From assembly GCF_014385095.1 (NCBI RefSeq), contig NZ_JACRTC010000013.1, positions 1 to 20,665 of the forward strand: a stretch of DNA of 20,665 nt. Direction: 5' to 3'. A program made the position numbers and the translations under genes. This document shows, one piece after another, positions 1 to 6,003 of the stretch. Source of the stretch: Zongyangia hominis. GTDB lineage: Bacteria > Bacillota > Clostridia > Oscillospirales > Ruminococcaceae. The first letter of the stretch is position 1; each line of letters starts with the position of its first letter. Below the pieces are notes generated by a model. That model saw only the letters and a list, made by a program, of their open reading frames with translations, did not search any database and was not told where the DNA came from.

Positions 1-123
1 AAAGAAAGGTTGTTGGAACAATTCCCGGATTCTGAGATTTGTATTGCTTATATTGGCCCTATCATCGGAGCACACACCGGTCCCGGCGCACTGGCATTGA
101 TTTACTGGGGAAATAATCGATGA
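1..123 (+). CDS. DegV family protein, C-terminal end only (partial)
   Basis: This is an open frame from the first base of the window to TGA at 121-123, giving the last 40 residues of a protein. The end contains IGPIIGAHTGPGALALIYWG, which matches the very conserved C-terminus of DegV-family proteins (G-P-x-I-G-x-H-T-G-P-G). DegV proteins bind a fatty acid and in Firmicutes act with FakA in loading exogenous fatty acids for phosphorylation; which paralogue this is cannot be told from the tail. A hairpin terminator follows at 186-216. The start lies outside the window. Confidence 0.85.
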   Translation, partial: KERLLEQFPDSEICIAYIGPIIGAHTGPGALALIYWGNNR

Positions 124-185
124 CGGAGGATTTGTAGATACGCAAAAAAGCATTCTCCATCATAGAAAAATATAGTTTTGTTTAG

Positions 186-216
186 AGCTGCCGGGTAACT
201 TATGCTCGGCAGCTTT
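186..216 (+). terminator. Intrinsic terminator of the degV-like gene
   Basis: The 8-bp arms AGCTGCCG (186-193) and CGGCAGCT (207-214) enclose a 13-nt loop and are followed by a short T run. It lies 60 bases after the degV stop and 20 bases before the left end of the IS element. The T tract is short, so termination may be partial. Confidence 0.6.
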
Positions 217-327
217 GAACTGTCTGCTAGAAGTAGATAGTGTCAAATGATGTATGGAAAAACGAGTCAAATAAATAAGGCTCAATTGAACCTTGAAAAC
301 TGTAGATATTGATCACGATAAGCTCTC

Positions 328-452
328 CGAGGGCTTAGGGCTCTGCCCTAAGTACCCGCAAGGGACTCGTCCCTTGACCCATTTTCAGGCTCTGCCCGAA
401 CCCGTCCTCGCCGGAAGGCAGGAAAAGGGCGCAGTTGCCCCTTTTCTGTTTG
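328..452. repeat. Cluster of short hairpins in the non-coding end of the IS
   Basis: The 310 bases between the IS left end and the transposase stop hold no convincing gene. They hold three successive hairpins: CTTAGGGC/GCCCTAAG (334-341 and 345-352), AAGGGAC/GTCCCTT (360-366 and 369-375), and AAAAGGGC against GCCCCTTTT (about 422-444, one bulge). Short open frames across this stretch on both strands look like translations of hairpin sequence and have no ribosome binding site. Confidence 0.55.
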
Positions 453-555
453 ACAGGATAATCCGAGAACCTTATGTCAAGCAACTTTCGCGGCATATCC
501 TCGCGCCTACGGCACTGCGGTATTCCACGGTTTACCTGACAACAGTTCCGCTCCA

Positions 556-2013
556 TTATGCAGATGCCTGATTTTGAAGATTAAGGATGGTCTGCTGGCC
601 GAGGAAGATGAGAAGCTGCCATTTTCCAGGCATGTTATCAGCGCCTTTGAGCATTTCTACTTCGTTCAGTACTTTGTAGCCGACATGCTTGTGTGGGCGG
701 AGAAAGTTGTAGTAAGCAACCCATAGAGCCAGATCATAGTTGGCACCGTCGATGTTGTCAAAGCCGTTTGTGGGTCTGTAAGAGGCCTTGTATGTACGGT
801 TGAGTCTTTCAATCATCTGTTTGTATGGACGGAACTCTTTTGACACCGCATCGTCGTTGGTAAGACCAATTACCTGGGTAATATCGAACTTGAATTTATC
901 TCCAAATTCATGGAAGAACTGCTGTGCAGCCAATGGATAGGCGCTGTATCCATCCGCAATGAATTTAAAGTTTTTTGGAAGTTCTTTTAGGTTCCGGAAA
1001 GCCATTCTCATTGTAAGGATACAAGGACCGACACCACGATTATCCGAGACCTGGTAGCCAATGATGGAACGTTTTGCCGCATCCATAATGAACCAGATGT
1101 AGGCTTTAACGCCACGGATTTTAATGTAGGTTTCATCAGCAGTGAATACAGAGCCTGTGCCGTAATCGTAATGGTCTACAAAGGGTTTGATACACATGGC
1201 GGCAGATTTGCAGTAGTTGGCAATGCTCTGATGTGAGATGTCAATACCGTAAAGATCAAGGAGTGCCTGCTTGGTTTTTCTGAGAGAAAGACCGAGATTC
1301 ACATGCAGAGTCAAACAAAGTGCCATGGTATGGGAATCGAACTTGGTGAATTTCAGGGAAGATGCATTCTTTGGAAGGGAGTTTAAATCCAACTTAAAGA
1401 AATCTATCGTGAATTCGCGGTAGATGTAGTGAAGCTTATATTTGTTTTTGCCGTAATCTTCTTCAAGATGCTTTTTGTCAACTTTCTTCAGATTGTGTAG
1501 ATAGTATGGGCACTTGGGGTTAACACATTTGTGGACGATGAAGTGTTTCCGGTCCTTTTTACGATCAAGACTGTGATTACAGTGAGGGCATCTCAATACA
1601 GTGGATTTAGAAAAACGGTTATCTTCGGTTGGGGAAAAAGTGGTCTGGCAGACCTTGCACAACACTTGAGATTTGCGCTTTCCATTGTTCCACTTGAGAT
1701 AGTCAGCAGGCGCGTCGCAAACGGGGCAGTGACAGGACTCTGGAATATCGCATTCTCCGTGCCTGAACACAGGCTTGATGATTTTGTGATAGCGTTCCTG
1801 ATAGTAAGGAATAAGCTCTTTCCAGTCCCAATCCTGTTTGTATGAAATAATCTTAGGAAGTTCGTCAATCTTGAACTTCTGATACTTGGGAGAATGGGAA
1901 TCATCGAAAGCCCATTGTTTGAGAGGGATATATCTACAGATAAAGTTAATAAGCCAGCAAATTTGTTTATGTTGGTATTGAATTAAGTGAAGTAAATACA
2001 GTATAATGTCCAT
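556..2013 (-). CDS. DDE-type transposase with N-terminal zinc ribbons
   Basis: This 485-residue transposase is the only gene of the IS element. The N-terminal third carries zinc-binding cysteine pairs (CPVC and CKVC near residues 96-122, CPHC near 142-145, then further Cys), probably for end recognition. A helix-turn-helix-like stretch (LSLRKTKQALLDLYGIDISH, near 242-261) precedes the RNase H-like DDE core. The likely catalytic residues are D in FTADETYIKI (near 293), D in FIADGYSAY (near 354) and E in MIERLNRTYK (near 402), so the core looks intact. An in-frame ATG at 2019 lies only 3 nt from the AAGGAG site; the ATG at 2013 has 9 nt spacing and is preferred. The core resembles IS6-like rve transposases, but the long zinc-ribbon N-terminus is unusual for classical IS6. 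The copy is probably active. Confidence 0.88.
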   Translation of the reverse strand: MDIILYLLHLIQYQHKQICWLINFICRYIPLKQWAFDDSHSPKYQKFKIDELPKIISYKQDWDWKELIPYYQERYHKIIKPVFRHGECDIPESCHCPVCDAPADYLKWNNGKRKSQVLCKVCQTTFSPTEDNRFSKSTVLRCPHCNHSLDRKKDRKHFIVHKCVNPKCPYYLHNLKKVDKKHLEEDYGKNKYKLHYIYREFTIDFFKLDLNSLPKNASSLKFTKFDSHTMALCLTLHVNLGLSLRKTKQALLDLYGIDISHQSIANYCKSAAMCIKPFVDHYDYGTGSVFTADETYIKIRGVKAYIWFIMDAAKRSIIGYQVSDNRGVGPCILTMRMAFRNLKELPKNFKFIADGYSAYPLAAQQFFHEFGDKFKFDITQVIGLTNDDAVSKEFRPYKQMIERLNRTYKASYRPTNGFDNIDGANYDLALWVAYYNFLRPHKHVGYKVLNEVEMLKGADNMPGKWQLLIFLGQQTILNLQNQASA

Positions 2014-2048
2014 GAGCATTGTCTCCTTGGTTTAAGGTTGGTTTGGCG

Positions 2049-2081
2049 ATTGACATTATACCAGAAAAAGGGAGGTCAATG
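2049..2081 (-). promoter_or_regulatory. Extended -10 promoter of the transposase, inside a small inverted repeat
   Basis: On the minus strand TGGTATAAT (complement of 2055-2063) is an extended -10 element with no good -35 at 17 nt. It is bracketed by ATTGAC (2049-2054) and GTCAAT (2076-2081), a 6-bp inverted repeat that could be a binding site. It lies about 40 nt upstream of the transposase start. Confidence 0.5.
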
Positions 2082-2175
2082 CTCTTTTTATTGCAAACTC
2101 CCATAAAATCAAGGTTTAACAATAAAAAAAGGTAGTGAAACTTGACACTACCTAGAAGTAGTAGGAGGTGAACAT

Positions 2176-2862
2176 ATGGTTCCGCATGTATTGGGCGTAG
2201 GATACGCCTATAATGAATATGAGGTTACTGCTGGCCGATGGAAAGAATTTGAAATTGAATTTGACTATGCTGATAATATTAAACAAGCGGCCGCAATGCT
2301 GTCTTTTAAAGAATATATATGCGTAGCTATTTGCTCTGATGTGATTCCACAAGACGATTTGGATATCTTGAGACAAAAACGTGCGGTACCAATTATTGTT
2401 GTGCCACCTTCATATTCGGAGGAACAGCGGTATGCATGTGTCCATTTTGGTGCTGCTCAATATTTACATACCTATAATCATCCTATGGTAGAAATGTTTT
2501 CAGAGAAAAATAGTATGAGAAATTGTTTGAAAATACCAAAAGATAAAAGAAGACCGCTAACAATCATCACTGTGAAAGACTTGTCTTTCTGCTTAGAGTA
2601 CAGGTCTGTAGAGATAGCTGGGGTATGCATTGATTTGACCGAAAAAGAGTTTGATATTCTTGCGCTGCTAATTATGAATCAACGGCAAGTCTATACTTAT
2701 GAAATGATAATGGATTCTGTTTGGCATGATGATTTTTCGTTTTATTCACGCAATGCGATTTCAAGCCATATAAGTAATTTACGGAAAAAGTTAAAAAGTT
2801 CGGAAACTGCATCAGAACATATTAAAAGCATTCGAGGAATAGGCTACAAATTCGAAGTATAG
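2176..2862 (+). CDS. OmpR/PhoB-type winged-helix regulator with degenerate receiver domain
   Basis: This 228-residue protein has response-regulator architecture. The C-terminal half (about 130-228) is a clear OmpR-type winged helix: LTEKEFDILALLIMNQRQVYT, then a recognition segment NAISSHISNLRKKLK, and the terminal IRGIGYKFEV. The N-terminal half keeps the receiver fold pattern but not its chemistry. At the phosphoacceptor position the sequence is CSDVIP, putting Ser54 where Asp is expected (Asp55 is one residue off). The acidic pair near the N-terminus is absent, and the usual K-P motif reads YLHTYNHP. It probably acts without phosphorylation, as atypical response regulators do. The start is set by AGGAGG at 2163-2168, 7 nt before the ATG. 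The IS element sits directly upstream and may have cut it off from its native promoter. No histidine kinase gene is nearby. Confidence 0.8.
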   Translation: MVPHVLGVGYAYNEYEVTAGRWKEFEIEFDYADNIKQAAAMLSFKEYICVAICSDVIPQDDLDILRQKRAVPIIVVPPSYSEEQRYACVHFGAAQYLHTYNHPMVEMFSEKNSMRNCLKIPKDKRRPLTIITVKDLSFCLEYRSVEIAGVCIDLTEKEFDILALLIMNQRQVYTYEMIMDSVWHDDFSFYSRNAISSHISNLRKKLKSSETASEHIKSIRGIGYKFEV

Positions 2863-3029
2863 GTATTTCTTGTGCAAATCTTGTATAAATCTAAAGTAAA
2901 TCTTGCTTTCTGTTCTATACCATAGCTCTCAATAATGGCGAGCAGCTGTTAATTGAGTAATGGTTCAATGAAAACGCGGCTTGCTGAATAGCTGCCGCTT
3001 TATACTGCGTAGACAGAAAGGTTATTTAC

Positions 3030-3064
3030 AGCGGCATATAGGAGGATGCCGCTTTGTTTGTTTT
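3030..3064 (+). terminator. Intrinsic terminator after the winged-helix regulator
   Basis: The 8-bp arms AGCGGCAT (3030-3037) and ATGCCGCT (3046-3053) are followed by a T-rich run (TTGTTTGTTTT). Confidence 0.7.
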
Positions 3065-3188
3065 AACCTTTTACAGTTCTCATAATCTTCACTTGCTAAA
3101 AAAAGTGTAGCTTCCCCTCCGGGGCAGTTCGGCAACCTGTCAGTATTATCGTTCTGCGCAAACCGGAATAATAATGATCTTTTTTGTT

Positions 3189-3223
3189 GCGCCAGTTTCC
3201 TGGAATGGGAGACTGGCGCTTTT
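3189..3223 (+). terminator. Terminator-like hairpin upstream of the sigma factor
   Basis: GCGCCAGT (3189-3196) pairs with ACTGGCGC (3212-3219) and is followed by TTTT. Because it lies about 105 bases before the sigma-factor start with no gene in front of it, it could be an attenuator in a sigma-factor leader rather than a gene-end terminator. Confidence 0.55.
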
Positions 3224-3274
3224 GCTTGTCGTTTTTTGCCGAATGTCCCCAAACGGCCTCGATGCCGTTCCCCG

Positions 3275-3320
3275 CCTCCATTCGATTCACCCGCTAATCA
3301 CCCGTGAATCGAAATGGAGG
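3275..3320 (+). promoter_or_regulatory. Long hairpin that pairs with the sigma-factor Shine-Dalgarno sequence
   Basis: CCTCCATTCGATTCAC (3275-3290) is the reverse complement of GTGAATCGAAATGGAGG (3304-3320) apart from one bulged A, with a 13-nt loop. The 3' arm ends in GGAGG, the ribosome binding site 6 nt before the sigma-factor ATG at 3327. In an mRNA this helix would hide the whole site, so translation should need helix opening. Confidence 0.75.
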
Positions 3321-3326
3321 TACATA

Positions 3327-3740
3327 ATGAAGAAAGTCAATCTTCGGGATCTGTATCCCGATGTTTATAAAACCGATGCCTTTTTGGAAGTAACCGATGA
3401 AGTACAAGCGGTGTTTCAGTCTGACGAGCGAGCTGAAGCAGCCTATGAGCGAAAAATGTATCGCTATAAGGCGCAGTACTCCCTGGACTGTGAGAATGGA
3501 ATTGAAAATGCGGTCCTGCGAAAGCTGGAGACGCCGGAGATGCTTCTGGAGGAAAAGCAGCTGCGCGAGCAGATTTACTCCGCCGTGATGGCTTTGCCGA
3601 AGAAACAGGCAAGGAGAATTTACGCCCGGTACTATCTGGGGATGAGCGTAAATGAGATTGCCAGAGCCGAAGGCGTAGATCCGAGCCGTGTTCGTGACAG
3701 CATCCGGCGTGGGTTGAAACAGTTAGCAAAATATTTTTGA
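3327..3740 (+). CDS. Small sigma-70 region 4 protein of the integrative element
   Basis: This 137-residue protein starts at the ATG that follows TGGAGGTACATA; an upstream extension to 3174 is open but lacks a ribosome binding site. Residues about 80-135 are a sigma-70 region 4 helix-turn-helix: ALPKKQARRIYARYYLGMSVNEIARAEGV, then DPSRVRDSIRRGLKQL. No region 2 is visible, so it is probably not a stand-alone sigma factor of the usual kind. It fits the ORF7-like sigma-related proteins encoded beside xis and int in Tn916-like elements, where they support expression of transfer or excision genes. The start is buried in a strong hairpin, which suggests translational control. An excisionase-like gene and two integrases follow on the same strand. 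Confidence 0.85.
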   Translation: MKKVNLRDLYPDVYKTDAFLEVTDEVQAVFQSDERAEAAYERKMYRYKAQYSLDCENGIENAVLRKLETPEMLLEEKQLREQIYSAVMALPKKQARRIYARYYLGMSVNEIARAEGVDPSRVRDSIRRGLKQLAKYF

Positions 3741-3907
3741 TAAAGTTTCATTTGAAGCGCCTGTTTTTCACTCTTTTTGTCAGTGTTAATAAGAAGGACA
3801 AGTTTCTCCCCTTCGATGTACTTTGACAATCGAATAGACGGCATTTCTGGTACATAACCCATGTACGAGCGAATCAGGCGCGCCGCCAAGATGGACAGCC
3901 CAAGGAG

Positions 3908-3994
3908 GTGATAAACAAGGCTGTTCCCAGCGATCAACGCCAGCCTGAGACCCGGAGGTGGCACTTCGGGCGCGAGGACTCCATGGGGGCTTAA
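3908..3994 (+). CDS. Candidate 28-codon leader peptide (doubtful)
   Basis: A GTG at 3908 opens a 28-codon frame ending in TAA at 3992, with product VINKAVPSDQRQPETRRW followed by HFGREDSMGA. Its AAGGAG sequence touches the GTG, so spacing for this start is poor, and no better start is in frame. The frame is open upstream to 3827. It is reported because the SD-like sequence and the clean short frame sit in an otherwise untranslated block upstream of an excisionase gene. It may equally be part of an RNA structure. Confidence 0.2.
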   Translation: MINKAVPSDQRQPETRRWHFGREDSMGA

Positions 3995-4226
3995 AGATAC
4001 TTGTTCACACCCGCCCACGGACTTGAGGCGGAACCCTGCGGCGCACGAATAAAACGACGCTGCGGAGTTATGACAGCCGCGCCAGCGGAGATCAGGAATG
4101 TCCCCATCGTCAGGGATGCGTGGCAAATGTGGCGAAAGCAAAACTAAAATTCAAGAGAGCTGCGTCCATTTGTTGTAAACAACAGCTCAGTATTCAGATG
4201 CAGTTTTCTTTTCAAAGTTAGATACC

Positions 4227-4256
4227 ATGCACTGGCAGTTTCGGCTGCCAGTGCAT
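4227..4256. repeat. 12-bp perfect hairpin upstream of the excisionase gene
   Basis: ATGCACTGGCAG (4227-4238) and CTGCCAGTGCAT (4245-4256) enclose a 6-nt loop (TTTCGG). There is no T run directly after it, so it is not a standard terminator. It lies 56 bases before the excisionase start and could be an RNA structure or a protein-binding site. Confidence 0.6.
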
Positions 4257-4312
4257 TCATGTGATTTTGAAAGCACGATGACAACCTTGACAGAATGGAG
4301 GGAATATGATTT

Positions 4313-4543
4313 ATGGAAAAACTGATTACACGAAAAGAAGCTGCCAAAATCTTGGGGATCAGTATTACGACCTTAGATGCAGCCCGTAACAACGGCTTGA
4401 TTTCTTATGTTCAGTATGTGCAGAACGGTTGTGTATATTTTACTGATATGGGCCTTCAGGAGTATATCGCAAAATGCACACACCGGGCAAAACCTATGGA
4501 AAAGAGCGCAACTTACCGCAAGCCCCGGAACGCCAAAGCATGA
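4313..4543 (+). CDS. Excisionase-like helix-turn-helix protein
   Basis: This 76-residue basic protein begins MEKLITRKEAAKILGISITT, a MerR/excisionase-type winged helix (residues about 4-50) in which the RKEAAKILGIS helix-turn-helix is followed by a wing (NGCVYFTDMGLQEYI). Small proteins of this kind next to tyrosine integrases usually act as recombination directionality factors, favouring excision. GGAGGG (4297-4302) lies 10 nt before the ATG. An ATG at 4306 is out of frame and too close to that site. The first integrase starts 84 bases after its stop on the same strand. The C-terminal tail is Lys/Arg rich. It could alternatively be a simple DNA-binding regulator of int. Confidence 0.75.
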   Translation: MEKLITRKEAAKILGISITTLDAARNNGLISYVQYVQNGCVYFTDMGLQEYIAKCTHRAKPMEKSATYRKPRNAKA

Positions 4544-4627
4544 GCCAATCCGTATCCTTGCTGGAATTGAAGAAGTTTGATAAAACAAAGATACAGCGCT
4601 GGAGATTATTTTTTGGAGGTGACGGAA

Positions 4628-5848
4628 TTGGCAAAAAGAAAAATGATGATTCCAGAATACGGTACAGTGATGCTCAATGGTATTGAGTATTACAGAACAA
4701 GGATTGAAGATGCAGATGGGAAGCTCGTAGCCCTTTATGCAAGAACGCCCGAAGAACTTTATAATAAGGAAACAAATGCGTTGGAGCAGATCAACAACGC
4801 CACATTCCATCGGAAATCGCCCACGGTTGCAGAATACTGTGAGAAATGGCTGCTGATGCAGTCTGTCCATGTACGGGCAACTACTTTGACGGATTACACC
4901 TCAAAGGTCAGGCGGCACATCATTGCGGAATTGGGAGATAAGCGGATGGGAGAGGTTAGCCTGGATGATATTCAGCTTGCGCTTGTCCCTGTCTCAAAAA
5001 AATCCGCATCGGTATATAAGTCAGTCGTGATTCTGTATAAATCTATTTTTCGTGCAGCAAAGGAAAGCCGAATCATTGATGATAACCCGACGATTTATCT
5101 TACGACAAAAGGTGGCGGCGTTCCGCAGAAAGATAAAGCGGCACTGACAGACGATCAGGCCGCGCGCTTATTGGATACCGTACAGGGACTTCCCCCTTAT
5201 GTATTTGTTATGCTTGGCCTGTACGCAGGCTTGAGACGTGAAGAAATACTTGCCTTGAAATGGGATGCGGTTTATCTGGATGGAGACTTCCCTTACTTAG
5301 CAGTGCGGCGGGCATGGCATACTGAAAATAACAGGCCGGTGATTCTCGACGAATTAAAGACAAAGGCTGCGGAGAGAAATATCCCCCTTCCGACCTGCTT
5401 GGCAGAATGTCTGAAAGAAGCAAAAGCAAATTCGACTTCGGAGTATGTGGTCGCAAACCGGGATGGAGAACCTCTGTCTTATACGCAGTTTAAGCGGCTG
5501 TGGCAGTATATTGTGACGCGAACCGCGAAACCGAGAATGGCCCGCAAACTGGTGGACGGAAAATATGTGAAGTATATGCTTTACCCGGAGCTTGGAGAAA
5601 AGGCCCGAAACAACGGCCATGTGGTTTACAGCTTGGACTTCGAGGTTACACCGCATCAGCTGCGGCACACCTACATCACGAATCTTATTCATTCATCGGT
5701 AGACCCCAAAACGGTTCAATATCTGGCAGGCCATGAAAGCAGCAAAATTACCATGGACATCTACGCAAAGGTCAAATACAACAGACCGGATGAGCTGGTC
5801 AGAACGATGGGCAATGCATTTGCTCAATGGGATGCTGTACGAGCATAA
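4628..5848 (+). CDS. Tyrosine recombinase / integrase 1
   Basis: This 406-residue phage-type integrase carries an N-terminal arm-binding region (MAKRKMMIPEYGTVMLNGIE), a SAM-like core-binding domain (PTVAEYCEKWLLMQ onward, about 65-165) and a C-terminal catalytic domain. The catalytic set is complete: R203 (GLYAGLRREE), K244 or K246 in the beta-hairpin (ELKTKAAERN), H343 and R346 (TPHQLRHTY), H369 (AGHESS) and Y379 (MDIYAKVKY). The TTG start at 4628 is chosen because GGAGGT (4615-4620) lies 7 nt upstream and because the next integrase starts at the equivalent residue (MAKKKTEVPQYG). An open upstream extension to 4577 has no such site. It follows the excisionase-like gene, the normal order at the right end of Tn916-like elements, and is followed by a terminator. 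Confidence 0.92.
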   Translation: MAKRKMMIPEYGTVMLNGIEYYRTRIEDADGKLVALYARTPEELYNKETNALEQINNATFHRKSPTVAEYCEKWLLMQSVHVRATTLTDYTSKVRRHIIAELGDKRMGEVSLDDIQLALVPVSKKSASVYKSVVILYKSIFRAAKESRIIDDNPTIYLTTKGGGVPQKDKAALTDDQAARLLDTVQGLPPYVFVMLGLYAGLRREEILALKWDAVYLDGDFPYLAVRRAWHTENNRPVILDELKTKAAERNIPLPTCLAECLKEAKANSTSEYVVANRDGEPLSYTQFKRLWQYIVTRTAKPRMARKLVDGKYVKYMLYPELGEKARNNGHVVYSLDFEVTPHQLRHTYITNLIHSSVDPKTVQYLAGHESSKITMDIYAKVKYNRPDELVRTMGNAFAQWDAVRA

Positions 5849-5878
5849 GGCGAAACAATAAAATAGGAAATGGAGCAG

Positions 5879-5910
5879 GAGCGAGGCAAGGATGTCTCGC
5901 TCTTTGTTTT
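5879..5910 (+). terminator. Intrinsic terminator after integrase 1
   Basis: The 7-bp arms GAGCGAG (5879-5885) and CTCGCTC (5896-5902) are followed by TTTGTTTT. It separates the two integrase genes, so the second probably has its own promoter. Confidence 0.7.
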
Positions 5911-5917
5911 ACATAGG

Positions 5918-5987
5918 CCGTATCTTTGATTAAATTTGGACTTTCTGATAAAAAGAGAGTGTAGATACGGAAACTGCACGTAATCAA
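5918..5987. repeat. Two interleaved 7-bp inverted repeats between the integrases
   Basis: CCGTATC (5918-5924) pairs with GATACGG (5964-5970), and TTGATTA (5926-5932) pairs with TAATCAA (5981-5987). The order A-B-A'-B' is that of a pseudoknot if transcribed. As DNA it could be a set of recombinase binding sites just ahead of the second integrase. Confidence 0.45.
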
Positions 5988-6003
5988 GAAAGGAAGGTCA
6001 AAG

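Larger units (their letters stand above)
236..2152 (-). mobile_element. Complete insertion sequence with 8-bp target duplication
   Basis: The left end reads GATAGTGTCAA (236-246). The right end reads TTGACACTACC (2142-2152), whose reverse complement is GGTAGTGTCAA, so the ends form an 11-bp inverted repeat with one mismatch. Immediately outside lies a direct repeat TAGAAGTA (228-235 and 2153-2160), an 8-bp target duplication. The right end also carries an internal palindrome (GGTAGTG at 2131 against CACTACC at 2146). The element is 1917 bp with one transposase gene on the minus strand and about 310 bp of non-coding sequence beyond the transposase stop. An 8-bp duplication agrees with an IS6-like or related family, but the family is not certain. 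The ancestral junction is 235 joined to 2161. Confidence 0.8.
2863..3326. other. Intergenic region with terminators, no gene seen
   Basis: This 464-base gap between the regulator and the sigma factor has no supported coding sequence. It holds a weak hairpin (GCGGC/GCCGC, 2976-2998), a strong terminator (3030-3064), a second terminator-like hairpin (3189-3223) and the long hairpin over the sigma-factor ribosome binding site (3275-3320). An open frame does run into the sigma gene from 3174 but lacks a ribosome binding site. Confidence 0.6.
3741..4312. other. Structured non-coding block between sigma factor and excisionase
   Basis: No gene of normal size is supported in these 572 bases. The part from about 3870 to 4140 is GC-richer than its flanks and rich in possible helices: ACAGCC/GGCTGT (3895-3900 and 3919-3924), CCGCC/GGCGG (about 4011-4031), CCGC/GCGG (about 4077-4088) and TCCC/GGGA (about 4101-4116). 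A strong SD-like AAGGAGG lies at 3902-3908. A 169-codon minus-strand frame (3632-4141) has no ribosome binding site and no recognisable domain. The block may be a structured RNA or a cis-acting region (excision or transfer control). I recall similar sequence near xis in gut integrative elements, but that is memory, not a search result. Confidence 0.45.

Noticed and set aside
293..571. Open frames on both strands in the IS non-coding end
   Set aside because: They run through hairpins, lack ribosome binding sites and have no protein-like pattern.
236..2152. A 9- or 10-bp target duplication for the IS instead of 8 bp
   Set aside because: CTAGAAGTAG can be matched on both sides, but the extra bases overlap the inverted-repeat ends. 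An 8-bp duplication gives 11-bp matched ends on both sides.
3632..4141. 169-codon minus-strand frame antisense to the non-coding block
   Set aside because: It overlaps the end of the sigma gene, has no ribosome binding site and no recognised domain. Part of it (about 3730-3860) looks somewhat protein-like, so it is not excluded with certainty.
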